A stretch of DNA of 64,000 nt from Gymnorhina tibicen (Eukaryota > Chordata > Aves > Passeriformes > Artamidae): assembly GCA_013399875.1 (NCBI GenBank), contig VXAZ01002369.1, positions 951,459-1,015,458 of the forward strand. Reading direction: 5' to 3'. Position 1 is the stretch's first letter. The number at the start of each line of letters is the position of its first letter. Of the stretch, positions 13,701-25,506 are shown piece by piece. The translations under genes were made by a program, and so were the position numbers. Below the pieces are notes generated by a model. That model did not search any database and was not told the origin of the DNA. It worked only from the letters and a program-made list of their open reading frames with translations.

Positions 13701-16700
13701 AATGAATATCTGCTATTCATATTTAATGCAATCTGCCAAAGAGTGCTTTTGGGAGGACTTTCTGTGTCAATATAATGATTAACAACAGGACTGGAAAAGT
13801 AAATGAATTCCTGCAACGGGTGGGGCTGGCAAAAATATCCTTCAGTACTATACCAGTTAGACTGGATTTAACTGTACTTTTTTAATGATACCAATGGAAA
13901 ATCCATTTCCCAGGGAGGGCTGGGGGAAAAAAAAAAGCAAGCAATCTTTAAGATGAAGTTCAAGTAGTAAATAACTGCATTAATGGAAGGAAAAACAATT
14001 CCAGCAGAAAACAATGCCCAAAACAACAATCTGCCTGTCCTGAGCATGTCTGAAACGCCTGATATGTAATACTAACTACTAAATAAAATAATTAGTATTT
14101 ACATAGCACAACTCAGAAATAATGTTGTAGGTACTTCTTTGTCTACCTCTTCCAGTTCCTCAGATGATCTTACTTTCCATGCATTTTCTCATATTTTGAA
14201 GACTTACATAAAACAGAACATAAAGTCCTTTATTCTTTACAATACACTTTTAAAACACCCCAGACAGAAAAGAATGGAAAAGCTTGGCTAAAATACAATG
14301 AGTGACCTTAATATGGAATTTTCTCCATGGCATCCCAACAGTCCTCTAAATAACACATTCAGATTACTTTTTTCCAAGCTATCTGGATGAAGCAACCTTA
14401 CTAAGTTTATATAAATTCCAGGACATTCTTGTATCAGACTGACCGCTCTTCCCTGTCTCCTTACCAAGCTACTCCTATTCCTCCCTTGCAATAAATGGAA
14501 GGGAGGACATCGAGGATTCAAAGGCTCATGTTGGCAGCTTGAGAACCAAAATGTGGGGCAGGGGTCAGAGGTAGAATATGGGGCTGCTCCCAGTGAATGC
14601 CATGGGCTACGCATATCACCTCGTTCAAGCAGATGCTCAATCCAAGCAGAAAGAGAATAACTGCCAAACAAAGTGTTTTATTATTTAGTGGCTCCCACTG
14701 TGGTTATTGTCCAGACCCTTTTTTAATTTGATCTAGGATACACTCAGGGATTCCTTTCATCACAGCATTAGCTCAGATTAAGCATCTTCCTCCAGCTCCC
14801 ACCAACTGGCTTTGTTATGTAGTGGTCTCTACCCATGTTAAACTAATTCTGTAAAACTCATTCTGCTGAAGTAATGTTACAGGAGCCAGCCTTGCAAAGA
14901 TACTCTACAAACAAGCAGCAGGGCTTCGTCTTCCCCATGCTGAGATTTGCTTGTGAAACTGCAACATTGCTGTGTGCCTTGCAGTTCCATTGAGGCAGCA
15001 CTTTCCTCACCAGTTTTCAGCTTCCTGGATATACTACAGTGATCTGTGCGGCTTCTACATACCTTCCTTCTCCAATTTCAGGTGGTGATTCACTTCGCTA
15101 GGGGTGTTTCTTGTAGTCTGGGGGTTTTATAAGACTAATTTTTATAGCTAATCTTTTTCTATAAATTAAAATGTGCTGTTACAGCCACAACAGATGTCTC
15201 ACAAAGAAGGTAAACTCTTCTAAAGCTGGTATCCTCACATTGTGACAGTTGCCTCACTGATCTCTGGCAGCAGCATTAGGTCTCATGATGGCCAGATGGG
15301 TCCTGGCCCTTCTTCCAGGGCTGATGGAGAGCAATGTCACTGAGATACCAGAATTGCCTGTGTGACTGCTGCTCACCTGAACCTAAGGTGTTTTTACTTT
15401 AATAAAATGTCAAGTAACAATATCTGCCCATATTTATTTATTCCTTCCCCAATTATTTCACAAGTGTTTCCTTATTTTCCTATTGCAAACATGTCTCTGC
15501 AGGACTTTCGCCCATTTCCCCTAGCTGCTCCCAGTCTGGCAAAGAACTGAACTCTCTTGTCTACGACAGGCTGGTGCATGACCCAAAAAGCACAAGAATG
15601 CCCCTCGTTTTGCCTTCTCTCACCATTTCTAAATGAGCTAAGCAGTAATCTCCCGAAACCATCTCTGCTGTGTAGAAGAAATTCCTCATTCATTAATGTG
15701 GCTGGGGAAGCCTGCACGCCACCTGATCTCAGGAGTGAGGATGTCTGCTCTGGGCTCCACAGGGTAATAGAGCTGTAGGTAAATCAATCGGACTCCACAA
15801 AAGTAACGATCTTCTTGACCATGGTCTCGTTCGGTGCTAATGCATCGTTCACGTACCCATAAAAGTGGTTTTTTTTCATCTTCTGACCTCTCTCGCATTG
15901 CGACCAGACCTCCAATTATTAAGTATTTTGCACTATGTATCTCAGTATAAAAACAGAAGCCGAGTCACAGGTCACAGAGGCAACAGCATTATTAACATCA
16001 ATGAAACTAAATCACTCCATCCTGAGCGTTTATGGTAAGCCCCTTGTGCTCACACAATTCATGTGTCTAAGATGTACTGTTGTCTGTTTAATGGGACTGG
16101 AGATACCTACCCCAACTGTAGATTAAGATAACTTAATGCAACTTGATATAAGGTTATTCTGCCATCGTTAAAAGTCTAAAACCAAGACAGAACAAAATAA
16201 AACAAGACACTATCGCGACAGCTCAAATGGCGCTAACTTTGAACAAAAGCTGTAGAATGGCATTGTTTTAAAAAGACTAAAGAGATCTTTGTAACATTCC
16301 TGTTACGTAAAATCATTTCTATTGGATTTTCCATGAATGAAAAGAATCTGGAAGATAAACAGTACAATAGCTTTAAGCATGTAAAGAGCACTGGTTTGGC
16401 CAAACTTTAATTTTTTCAGGTCTTTGCAAGAGCGTTCTATATTATTCCATCACACAGTATAAATTCTAACTTTAATAGAGACCATCAGTCATACTGACTT
16501 TAGCCTATGGGTGGTCTCACTGGGAAAACAAACAAATAAACAAACGAAATCTACAACGAAGAACAGAACCCTGAAGTAAAACACAAAGCTCAACCTGCAT
16601 GCTTCCGAGAATTTGTCTCTACAAATCCAGCAACAGAAACCTCAAGCTCCAGAATCAGAAGTCTACAGACAGAGTGTTGACACTACAGGTATGAAAACAA

Positions 16701-17998
16701 AGTAGTACAAACCAGAAGAGTCATCCTGCAGTGGACAGTGTCTTAAAAGGAATTCTCATTCAAGTCATCCTCTTCCTACCTTGCCAATTTTAGCTGGTAT
16801 TTGCAAACACTATTGCCCTGAGCTATGCACAACAGCTGCCAGGCTTTTGTGCTCAGTCACAGTGCTGCAAAGCACCTCAACAAAAATACTGACTTGAAAA
16901 TGCTGGGACCAGGGCATAAAGACACAAACCCCAAGATTCAGAAGCAGCCACTTATTTTGCATATTGACAGAAATTCATACTAAGCACTACTTTTCTGAGA
17001 GGCTGAGCACTGACTGGTTTATTACTCATTAATAATGCATCAGCAACACAGTCTTAATTCCACAGCAATAATTCATAGAAAAGAAAAATTCTGCATTGCT
17101 GATCATATAATTTTGATATTTACCAATGTATGCCTCAGAAAACATTCCCATTTACTAATAAAACTATTTCTTCAACAGGTGAGTATTCCTGAAGTAGTGC
17201 AGGATAAATTCAGGATGGTAACCTGATAATCAACCAGGATAATTTCTGACAGGATTGGAAAATTGAAGTTACTTGTAGACCTTCTGGCTGTTTTGTTTTT
17301 CATCTCCAGTAAAGATAAACACCCTGCAGTAGAACAGGGCAAATTAAACCTGACCCAATTATATTTCTTTGCATGTGTGACTGGATGAAAACTGTCCACA
17401 AAATGTCAAAAAAAAACCAACCCAAACCAAAAGAACACCCCATCAATTTACTTCAAGACTGCCCAGCATTCCAGTAAGTGTATGTGAGACGTGAAGCCAG
17501 AATTAGTATCAAGTAGCACAAAACATACGACTTTTCTTCAGAAGTGTTGTCTTCACTGTGATTTCCCATTTAAGTCTGGAGATGAAACTTTGTGAGATTT
17601 CTGTTGAAAGATGTATCGTGGACACTGCTACAACAAGCAGTTAGAAAAGTAGTGTTTCAGTAGAAAGTGCATCGTTCCACACACGTGCTGTTTAGTCAAG
17701 ACTTCTCATATCCAACAGTTGCAGTAATGTATTTAGACAAGCACCTTCAACAACAAACTGATGTGCAAAGCTGTATACATTTGGGTTTCCTGAGTGATAA
17801 ATACAGTCATCCACTGCAAAGACCTCCAGAGATGTATCTTGTCTAAGTGATCCTACTTAAAAGGCTTATACCTGGGACAGCTTTGTTTGGAGCCACTTAA
17901 ACATATATAAAACTAAGACCAAGCAGAAAGCATGCTTGTCATAATGCAATGAAAAAGCCTTGCCCAGCTAATACACTCAGCAGTGCTGCATGCAGAAC

Positions 17999-18582
17999 TG
18001 TCCTGGTTTCAGCTGGGAGAGGTAATTTTCTTCCTAGCAGCAGGTAGAGTGCTGTGGTTTTGGGATTGAGTATGAGAATAATGTTGATAGCAATAACTAA
18101 AGCATCCCTGTGTTAAGTAGTGTTTACTCTAAGTCAAGCGCTTTTCAGTTTTCCACGCTCTGACAGTGAGGAACTGCACAAGGAGCTGGGAGGGAGCACA
18201 GCCAGGACTGCTGACTTGAACTGGCCCAAGGGATTTTCCATGAAGTAAAATGCCATCTCCAGTATATAAACTGGGGCAGTTGGCCAGGAGCTGCTGATGG
18301 CTGCTCGAGAACTGGCTGGGCACCTTTCAGCAGGTGGTGAGCAACTGCAGTGAGCATCTCTTGTCTCTCCTGGGTTTTACTTCTCTCTCTCTTTTTGTTG
18401 CCTCCCTTTCCATCACAATTATTACTATATTTTATTTCAATTATTAACTTGTTCTTATCTCAAACTATGGGTTTTACCTTTTTTCCCCCCCCAATACTCT
18501 TCCTCATCCCACTGTGGGGGAAAGGGGATGTGAGCGAGCAGCTGTGCAATAGCTGGTTGCTATCTGGGGTTAAACCACAACA
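17999..18582 (+). mobile_element. Solo LTR of an avian endogenous retrovirus (ERVL-like family), antisense to RARB
   Basis: The element begins TGTCCTGGTTTCAGCTGGG and ends GGGGTTAAACCACAACA, the TG...CA termini of an LTR family I recognise as common in neoavian and songbird genomes. Internal landmarks in order: a stretch around 18075 (gagaataatgttgatagc), the GGGAGGGAGCACAGCCAGGA block near 18190, a TATA-like TATATAAA at 18263-18270, the AGAACTGGCTGGGCACC block near 18310, and a C-run with GTGGGGGAAAGGGG near 18490-18525. At about 584 bp it looks full length, with no internal retroviral sequence beside it, so it is a solo LTR. A 5-bp cagaa occurs at both edges (17993-17997 and 18581-18585), but this does not align cleanly with TG/CA ends, so the target-site duplication is uncertain. 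It lies in the RARB intron, 495 bp past the splice donor. Confidence 0.88.
18263..18270 (+). promoter_or_regulatory. TATA box of the solo LTR
   Basis: TATATAAA sits mid-LTR, where U3 would end, and is the core promoter element of this LTR family. Transcription from it would run on the plus strand, toward and antisense to the RARB beta-1 exon that begins about 0.8 kb further on. Activity is not shown by sequence alone. Confidence 0.55.
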
Positions 18583-19077
18583 GAAGCTCAACCACAGACT
18601 CAAGGGCTCATTCTGCAGCCACAGGCAGCCTCACAGCTACCAGTTGTCTACTGGGCTGCTCTTCAGAAGCTGCACATGAAGAAAGCAGCTCCTTATGGAA
18701 GAAAACTAAAGCAATATTAATAACTGTGCAACTTAAGAGACTTCTATACTGAGGAATCCTCACCATTCATGAATACAAAAAGGTCAATTTTTCTTTAAAA
18801 GCAACTATTGGATTCTGCAGATAATATAATAACGCAGGATATACCAAAATGCATAGCAGGTTTTGTCACTCTTGGTTTCCATAGCTTTGGTATGCCATAC
18901 AGTTGCCTGTTTATTTTTATGAAAACAAGAGGAAGTGAAAATGGTTGCTCTTTGCCCAAGTAAAATACACCATAGATGAACAACTGCAATTACTCTTGAT
19001 ATAATTTCAGAATGAACACCATCAGTCTCTATTAGAGGAGAGCTGGTCAATAAAATGTATTAATACCAAGCACTTAC
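18583..19077. other. RARB intron between donor and solo LTR; nothing recognised
   Basis: This is the first 495 bp of intron after the beta-1 splice donor (minus-strand sense). It contains no named element. Open frames here (18795-19050) are short and, apart from the read-through of the exon frame to 19022, unrelated to it. Confidence 0.7.
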
Positions 19078-19255
19078 TTGCAGGTGATGGGGTGCTGCAT
19101 CCACTAGTTGGTGGGTGACTCTGGAGTCCATGGAGGGAAGGAAGTGACAGTCCACCAATGACTGGAGGAAAAAGTAAGGGATATGGTGCTGCTGGATAGT
19201 GAGTCATATGTCCATTCACAGCCGGTACTGGACATGTGCGGCTACTGGTTGTCAT
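19078..19255 (-). CDS. RARB: Retinoic acid receptor beta, isoform beta-1: first coding exon (A1 domain, partial CDS)
   Basis: This exon encodes the isoform-specific N-terminal A domain (59 residues plus one base of the next codon) of a ligand-activated nuclear receptor that heterodimerises with RXR on retinoic acid response elements. The A/B region carries the ligand-independent activation function AF-1. Seen: the protein starts MTTS, contains CPVPAVNGHMTHYP, then the hydrophobic core PYPLLFPPVIGGLSLP, and ends SGCSTPSPA. From memory of the family, this matches RARbeta-1 closely and RARalpha-1 (which has FFFPPMLGGLS and SGYSTPSPA) less well; RARgamma-1 is clearly different. The frame ends at a CAA|GTAAGT donor in phase 1. 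RAR proteins continue here with a Thr codon (SPA-T-IETQ), so a split A|CN codon fits. The ATG at 19255-19253 has A at -3, and an in-frame TGA lies four codons upstream, so the start is well fixed. If the donor is skipped the frame runs 18 more codons to a stop at 19022. The DNA- and ligand-binding domains are outside the window. Confidence 0.94.
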
Positions 19256-19264
19256 GTTAACACC

Positions 19265-19455
19265 TCACAGTGGACAAATATTATGTTGCATCACTCCAGG
19301 CCAGACAATTAGATACCTCAAATTGTGAATGACAAGGCTGTCAAGCCTGAAAGTACAGCTTGAGCTGGATTGAGTGATGATGAAAAGGTAATTCACTAGA
19401 TCAGGTCCATCCTATATTTCATCGCTGCTTCCTACTGTTCTCTCTTCTAGGACAT
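19265..19455 (-). promoter_or_regulatory. RARB: Three short upstream ORFs in the RARB beta-1 leader
   Basis: Reading the minus strand, the leader holds three ATG-initiated frames before the main start. The first is a minimal ATG-TCC-TAG at 19455-19447. The second has 8 sense codons, MKYRMDLI, at 19422-19396. The third, MQHNICPL, runs 19291-19265; it is in frame with the main ATG and stops four codons before it. Upstream ORFs are known to control translation of the RARbeta-2 mRNA; a similar role here is inference. Their presence follows directly from the sequence if the exon boundaries are right. Confidence 0.75.
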
Positions 19456-22400
19456 TCTTGCTCTGCAGGCTGTGGATAGAAAGTCTTCTTACTCTGGTAT
19501 CAGGGTGCAGTTCAGTTGCTTATGCAAATGTTTCTCTGGGAGCACAGTTGCTCTCTGCAGATGCGTACTGACAAAGTCTGGGGGAAGAAAACAATATATT
19601 GATTACAATATACATATTTTTAAAATATGCACATAGAAAAACCTTTTTTCCCATTGTTACTTTTGTTAAGTTACAATTTACTTATCAGTATCCCATGAAA
19701 TCTGCTTGATATTTACCTAGGGGTAAAACTCTCACCCTATTACTGAAGCTAACAGCAGAACACCCATTAAGTTGATTTCCCTGCACAATCTGCTACATCA
19801 AAAGCTATTTCTGGTGTGACATAGTCTTGTTGTGAAAACTGCCAGATTTAAAATCAACGTATCAATAACTACCTGAAATACTGATGCTGGGGGAGGAAAA
19901 AAAAATCAACTTCTAAAAAATTTCCGTGTATATAAAAGCTTTCAGTGTCCCCCTAAAAGCTACAGAACAAATGGCACTGAGGGGGCTCTCAACTTCCCTC
20001 ATTGCCATGGCTCAAGCGGGGCACTGAGGCATGTGTCTGAGGGCGATCTTGGATTGGGTTGTTAAAGCAGTAATTGGTTTAACAATGACTGTTTCCACAA
20101 GGAATAGTTAGTTTATCTTATCACTTAGGAGACACCTTACTGAATGTTCTCTCTTTTTTTCTTTTTGTTTTTTTGAGGGGTAGGGGGAACTGCCCAAACA
20201 AACAAGCACCCATTATTTCATCATCTGGGTGAGTGAGTGACATGACTCATTACACTGCAATACACTGCTCCTACGCTGTGCTAAGGAACTTGCTTGCTCT
20301 CGTGACCACCATCTTCAAAGTCATCCAGAGCTACACACACCTTCCTCAGTGTTTCACCCAAATGGCTGCCACCTTTCAGGGGGTCGTCATTTCTTCAGGC
20401 TCTGTACTGAAAGCCTCAGGCTGAGAACAGGACACATTTTGTGATATTCTCACCCATGAAATTTGCTCCCGCCATAGCAGCTCAAGTCTACACACAGCAA
20501 ATGGCTGCTGGTCTCTGAATCAACCTGCTGGTGCAACACCAGTAAGTGCTACTGGGCCCTTGAGAGATACTGTACTAGGAAGGCTGCAACCGCTCCGTAT
20601 TGCAAACACTGCTCCTGGAGGTGCTCATGCAGTGCTCCAAGCAAAAGCCGGTGAGTGCTGCAGCTGACTCCTCAGCATCACCCTGCACGAAGAGTTTACT
20701 CATCTCCAACACATGCTGTAAAAGGAAGACAGTAAGAGCCACAGAGCAAACTCAGCCACCCAAAAGTAAGGCAGTCCATGGCTGCCTAAAGCTTTGTTTC
20801 CTGAGACAATGTACTACACTCTTGCATCTGCCACAGTCAGTGATCAGTAACCACATCCACTGCTACACAGCACTTTTATCTGTAATTCTTTGAAATTATA
20901 GCCTGAAACCAAAGGCAAGAGGATTTTTGGGTGGGAAAATAAAGGAGCAGTGAAATGATGTGTCAAGGTCACAAGGCAAAACTGATGCCAGAGGAGGAAA
21001 ACTGTGACAACGCAACACTGACTATCACTACTGCTACTCAGTGCACCAGTTGTCGGTAAGAATTCAAATGAGCAAGGAGAAAAAAGAAAAAACCCAACTC
21101 AGATGCATATGTTTGCCTGTCAGAGAGCAGTGGAGTGTTTCTGCTCTGTGTGGAATACCAGCAAAGGTTACCAGCTGTGCATGTTTTCAGACAACAGCTT
21201 CTGCCGAGTGCAGCCTGCTTGGGGATAACTGAAACGTAGCTTGTAAGTATTTGATAACTGTGTAAATTATGCACAAAATGCCTTTAATGCTAATGGAGGC
21301 AAACGTATGCAGAGATGAGGCTGTAAGAAGGGGACACAGCAAGCTAAGCACAGCTGCTGGCCAAGCTGAGCTCAAGGGCCACGTGCCTGGAGACCAGTAA
21401 AACCAGGCAGACCTTTGAAGGGAGCCCCAGCAGCTAAAATACATCGACTCACTAACAACACAGAATGAGACGAACCATCGCTGGTGCCCGTTTTACCTAG
21501 CTAAGGAGTTACAAAGAGTAAGAGACAAGGAAAGTCAAGTATCAAAGGAACACGTGAAGTTTTATAAAGCAATTCCACAAAAGCCAGCAAAAATACCACA
21601 CTTCTAAGTGTTTGCAAAAAAAGGAACAGGAGAGGGATGCTGATAAATCCCAGCTTTAAAAATGTGTGCATTAAATTAAACACAGAACAAGGTCATCTAT
21701 TTTTAAATGATGTAGGGCTTTGGAAACAAAATTCATCTTATAAAACTATCTAATACCTTCAATTATATTCCTATTAGCCAGAAAAATGCAGAGCTCATCA
21801 TAACTTAAAAACGTTCCCAGAAGCACATCAGATATATTTGCATATTTAAGTGAAAAGTATTCAGAAAAAAAGCAATTCCTTCAGGACAGAGGGGAAAAAA
21901 GGCACTCAGGAAAACTCTTTGGTCACATCGCCATTACTGAAGGAACATGATCTGTGATGGAACCGGTGATGACAGAACACAGCAGTGTTATAGTTCCTCA
22001 GTATACAAATACATATATTTACAGCACCAAAAGTAGGTTATAATCCTATAGTTTTGCATGCTTATAATTTTACATGAGATGTAATTACTAGGTGAAAGTA
22101 AGTTTTTCTTGCCTTACTCAAAAATCACCTTCCTTTCACCACTCGTGGCCAGAAATTTCCTGCAGGTAGCTGTGCTGCAGATAAGCCTTCAGACCTTGTT
22201 CCTCCTCAGAGTTCTTCAGAAATTTACTTTCTATAGGCATGATATTCTAAACAATGTATCATTTGACTCCAAGTAGTGTCCCTTGGGAGCACCAGGTTGT
22301 TCACATGGCTGAACATCTATGCGATGGTCAAGGAGCAAATTGTAGGCAGACATCTACGTATCAGCAACTCCAGCATTTTGTAAAGGAGCAAATGCTACTC

Positions 22401-24973
22401 GTGTTCTCTGGTTACCAAGGGCCTTCAAGTCACCAGCTCCGCTAACAGAGATTACAGACCCATCACCTTCATCTGCACAGCAGAGGACATCCCAAAGTAG
22501 AACCTGCTGCAGAACAGGAAACCCAACAATCAGTTGTTCCCATTCACACTAGTTCAGTGGCACAACTCCCACAACACATTTCACTCATGTATCACCAGAC
22601 GGACACGTTCACATCCCTGAAATCACTGATGAGGACCTAGCACTGGACATCAGCCACAGATGTCTAGGCTGCATGTGATTCCAAGGTGAAAACATCTCTT
22701 TTGCCTAACTAAACCTGTACCATAGCTCAAAACACTGTACAGGTGCCAGCTTTGTGAAGGAGATTTTCCTTTGTTTTCACTTGCTATGGTAAATACCCCG
22801 CTGAAGCTGAAGTAAATACCCACACAGCTGAAGGAGTATGCACTCTCTGGACCATGACACTTGCCCAGAAGCAAGTCCCATCCTTTCCATGCCATATGCG
22901 TCTTGAACATTCCCCCCACTCTGGCCTATACCGTTAGCTCCTTCCTTGAGGAGGAAGCTAAAGAGCTTACCCTAAATGGGACAGTAAGAGCCAGCTACCA
23001 CAGCTGAGGACTAACCAAGAAAGAGCAAGCCAAACTGACTGCAGAGTCACCTTGATGGTGGATGACCACCCATTCATGTGATAAAAGAGCACGGATTTCT
23101 GCCCTGGAGGCAGAAGGCAAAATTTTCAGAAAATGGCTGTCACTAAGGCACTTCAGAGGATCTCCTCAGCATAAGATGAAAATCCTCTTCCATAGACTTC
23201 TCCTTAGTGACTGTTCATGAGTACAAGGCCCTTAGTACAAGCAGTGTGGAAAAGGATCATACAGAAAAGTTCCTTTGAAGGTTCACCAAGAGATGATCAC
23301 ACTGTGCACTACTCTGCATTGAACAGCGGCCAATGACTCTTCTTTGACAGAACATATGCCTCCTCCTTTTTGGTTTTTACAGGCCTTCTATTGACTTGAG
23401 TTCAGTGATAAAGCAGATGGCCACAGGGGAAGGAGGCTACAGTAGCTCTAGTGCAGAGCAGAATATTTATCAGCTGCAGTTAATGCAGCAGGTGTATCTG
23501 TCTCTTCCACATTTCTTCTCAGTGTTTGCACAGCTGAGCAGAAATTTAAAACTATAAATTTTCACATATAAGCTCCAAATTTTACTGGATAAACAGTAAC
23601 CCAACTTTCCTTATTGTCTCTTAATTTCCTATGCATTTTGCACAGGCTTGACTACAGAAAACAGCTTTGCTCTTCAGACATCTGTCAGTTCTCCTAAAAT
23701 ATATTAAATGTATTGAGCCTCATTCATTATATTGCTGTTCAGCTTCCATTTGGTAACAATATTTGGTATTACTGTAACATAACTCATTCTTCTGAATTTT
23801 TCACTTGTATAAGATTTATTTGAATTCCTAAAATCCCTTTGCTCTTACAGGTGACTTTGATGCACATCAACAGCTGGACAGGCAAGAAGCCAAGGCAGGA
23901 GGCTTGGCCAATTGTTCTGTGTCAGTAGGAAGGTTACAACTCTGTCCTCCCTTTTGCCAACAACACCCCAATTCCACATTCCTCTTCCTCCCCTCTCACT
24001 ATCCGTAGCTGGGAATTAAGTTGTCAGCATTGCAAGTAAAGCAGGATTTTTGCTTTTTTTTTCTTCCCTCACTTCTGGAAAGGTCAGTGGGGAGTTCTGC
24101 CCTACCTATGGTAATGTTTGAAATTCAGCAGTCATTTTACGATATTCATGATGTAGCATCCAGAAAACTTCTAAGCTAAATCTGCCATCCCTACACCCTT
24201 CTGCCACAGCAAACTGCTGTTGCTCTTCCTTTACAACTGGGGGGCAAAACCAGGAATGCAGGAGAGGCACCTCAGCATGAGGACATGTTCTGCAGAGAGC
24301 CAGGCGCTTGAGAATTTGCTTCTCCAAGCCCTCGGTCTGCAGGATTGCTGTCCCCGAAGTTTCCAGGGTCACAGAGGAAGTCTCTTCTAAGTTCATTTCC
24401 CATTTTCCTGCCAATGCCAAACTCCCCGCCCCTCCCTTAAATCTTAGGCTAAAATAGGAACCTCTGGACAGGGAGGGCAGCCTGGACAGTAAGACAGGAG
24501 AGGCAAGTTGCTCCTCTCAGAGCCACAAAAACAATTTCAGAGAAATTTTGCATATAAAGCCTTTCAACAATATATTACATGTTTTTCCCAAGGGACAGAG
24601 CTGGTGGAGTTCTTATTTATTAGGTGGCTTCAAGACATATTCTAATGCTGTTTTCAAAACAAGTCAAGTTTTGAGAACCCTTACTGTATTTAATGTATAG
24701 TTTGTATTGAAATCCCTGATTATGCATATGCTTTCTATTATGCTGGCTGATGGTGTTGCATTCAGCAGTACTGAATAATTCAGCAGATTTAGCACGACTC
24801 AAGTGTAAATCAGTCAGATCCAGTAACACGATAACCACACTGCCTTTAAACTCTTAAAAATGCATGGAAACTTTTATTTCATAAAGAGGCATACTCCGTT
24901 CTGCACCAGTTCTCACTGACTGTGAGATGTTGCATTTTTGTTTTCATGGCTATCCAACAAGATTTAATTAAAC

Positions 24974-25023
24974 AATAAACTAGTTACCGTGGCAGAAGTA
25001 AAAAAAAAAAAAAAAAAAAAAAA
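24974..25023 (+). repeat. AATAAA signal followed by a 24-A tract, mRNA-like 3' end
   Basis: AATAAA at 24974-24979 is followed 20 nt later by 24 consecutive A at 25000-25023. This is the geometry of a polyadenylated transcript inserted by retrotransposition, or an A-tract microsatellite beside a chance hexamer. The preceding 400 bp (24600-24973) has no reading frame or family I recognise. CR1 does not leave poly-A tails, so it would not be the source. Confidence 0.4.
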
Positions 25024-25453
25024 GCCTTTGGCGTGTTATGTTTCCTTTATTAGCATAGTGATGTGAAACTAAACAGAAAAAGCAATCTAATAACAAACAT
25101 TCCTTTGAGAAGGGCTCTGGGAGCAAAAGGACATCCACTTATTGTTCAGCCCATCCCATTGGTCCATATACGGCAATAAAGGTACAATAGAAGGAAACAG
25201 GAAACAGACTGGCACATCTGCATTATCTTATTAGAGGCTAATGGATATCTGAGAGGAACATGCATCTGATGCTGAATAGTCTGTACCAATCTCCGAAGCA
25301 ATTACTCTTAATTAGTGGATTCTGTTTATAGATGGAACTTAGTGTACCCTTTTGTATCAAAGAGATGCAGGCATCTGGAGAGAGATATGGTTTTCTTAAA
25401 GGGAAAGCACTGCAGCAGAATGTGAGGGCTGGGCTGTTTTTTGGTTGAGGTTT

Positions 25454-25454
<1 letters not shown>

Positions 25455-25504
<50 letters not shown>
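25455..25504 (+). repeat. T50 homopolymer tract
   Basis: Fifty consecutive T, flanked by ggttgaggtttg on the left and gcaaataaaagc on the right. There is no AATAAA on the minus strand next to it, so nothing marks it as the tail of a reverse-inserted transcript. The lysine-run frames in this region are artefacts of this tract. Confidence 0.95.

Positions 25505-25506
<2 letters not shown>

Larger units (their letters stand above)
1..17998. other. RARB intron downstream of the beta-1 exon; no exon recognised
   Basis: This is inferred to be intron because the gene runs leftwards from the exon at 19078. I looked for the RAR shared B-region and zinc-finger exons, and for the beta-2 first exon and its promoter response element (GGTTCACCGAAAGTTCA or its complement), and found none. 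Apart from the low-complexity tract at 4.6 kb, the hairpins at 3.2 kb and short CA runs, I see no element I can name. Some stretches may be conserved non-coding sequence, but that needs alignment. Confidence 0.7.
19078..19577 (-). other. RARB: RARB beta-1 exon including 5' leader, acceptor and donor
   Basis: The full exon is inferred to be 500 nt. On the minus strand its left edge is preceded by ttgttttcttcccccag (a near-ideal pyrimidine tract plus AG), with a branch-point-like TGTAATC about 25 nt upstream (plus positions 19601-19607). Its right edge is CAA|GTAAGT, with the intron starting at 19077. The leader is 19256-19577 (322 nt). Mouse beta-1 and beta-3 transcripts are described as having a non-coding exon E1 followed by an exon with leader plus A1 region, so this exon would correspond to E2. 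An octamer-type ATGCAAAT reads on the plus strand at 19522-19529, inside the leader. The upstream exon and P1 promoter were not found. An alternative is that transcription starts within this stretch and the acceptor-like sequence is fortuitous; the quality of the tract argues against that. Confidence 0.82.

Noticed and set aside
20963..20971. TCAAGGTCA nuclear-receptor monomer motif (also on the minus strand at 58717-58725)
   Set aside because: Two 9-mers in 64 kb on two strands is close to random expectation, and nothing else supports them.
23280..23296. Possible DR5 retinoic acid response element (GGTTCA-CCAAG-AGATGA)
   Set aside because: The first half-site is good, but the second departs from the AGTTCA/AGGTCA consensus at key positions. 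Such partial matches are expected by chance in 64 kb.
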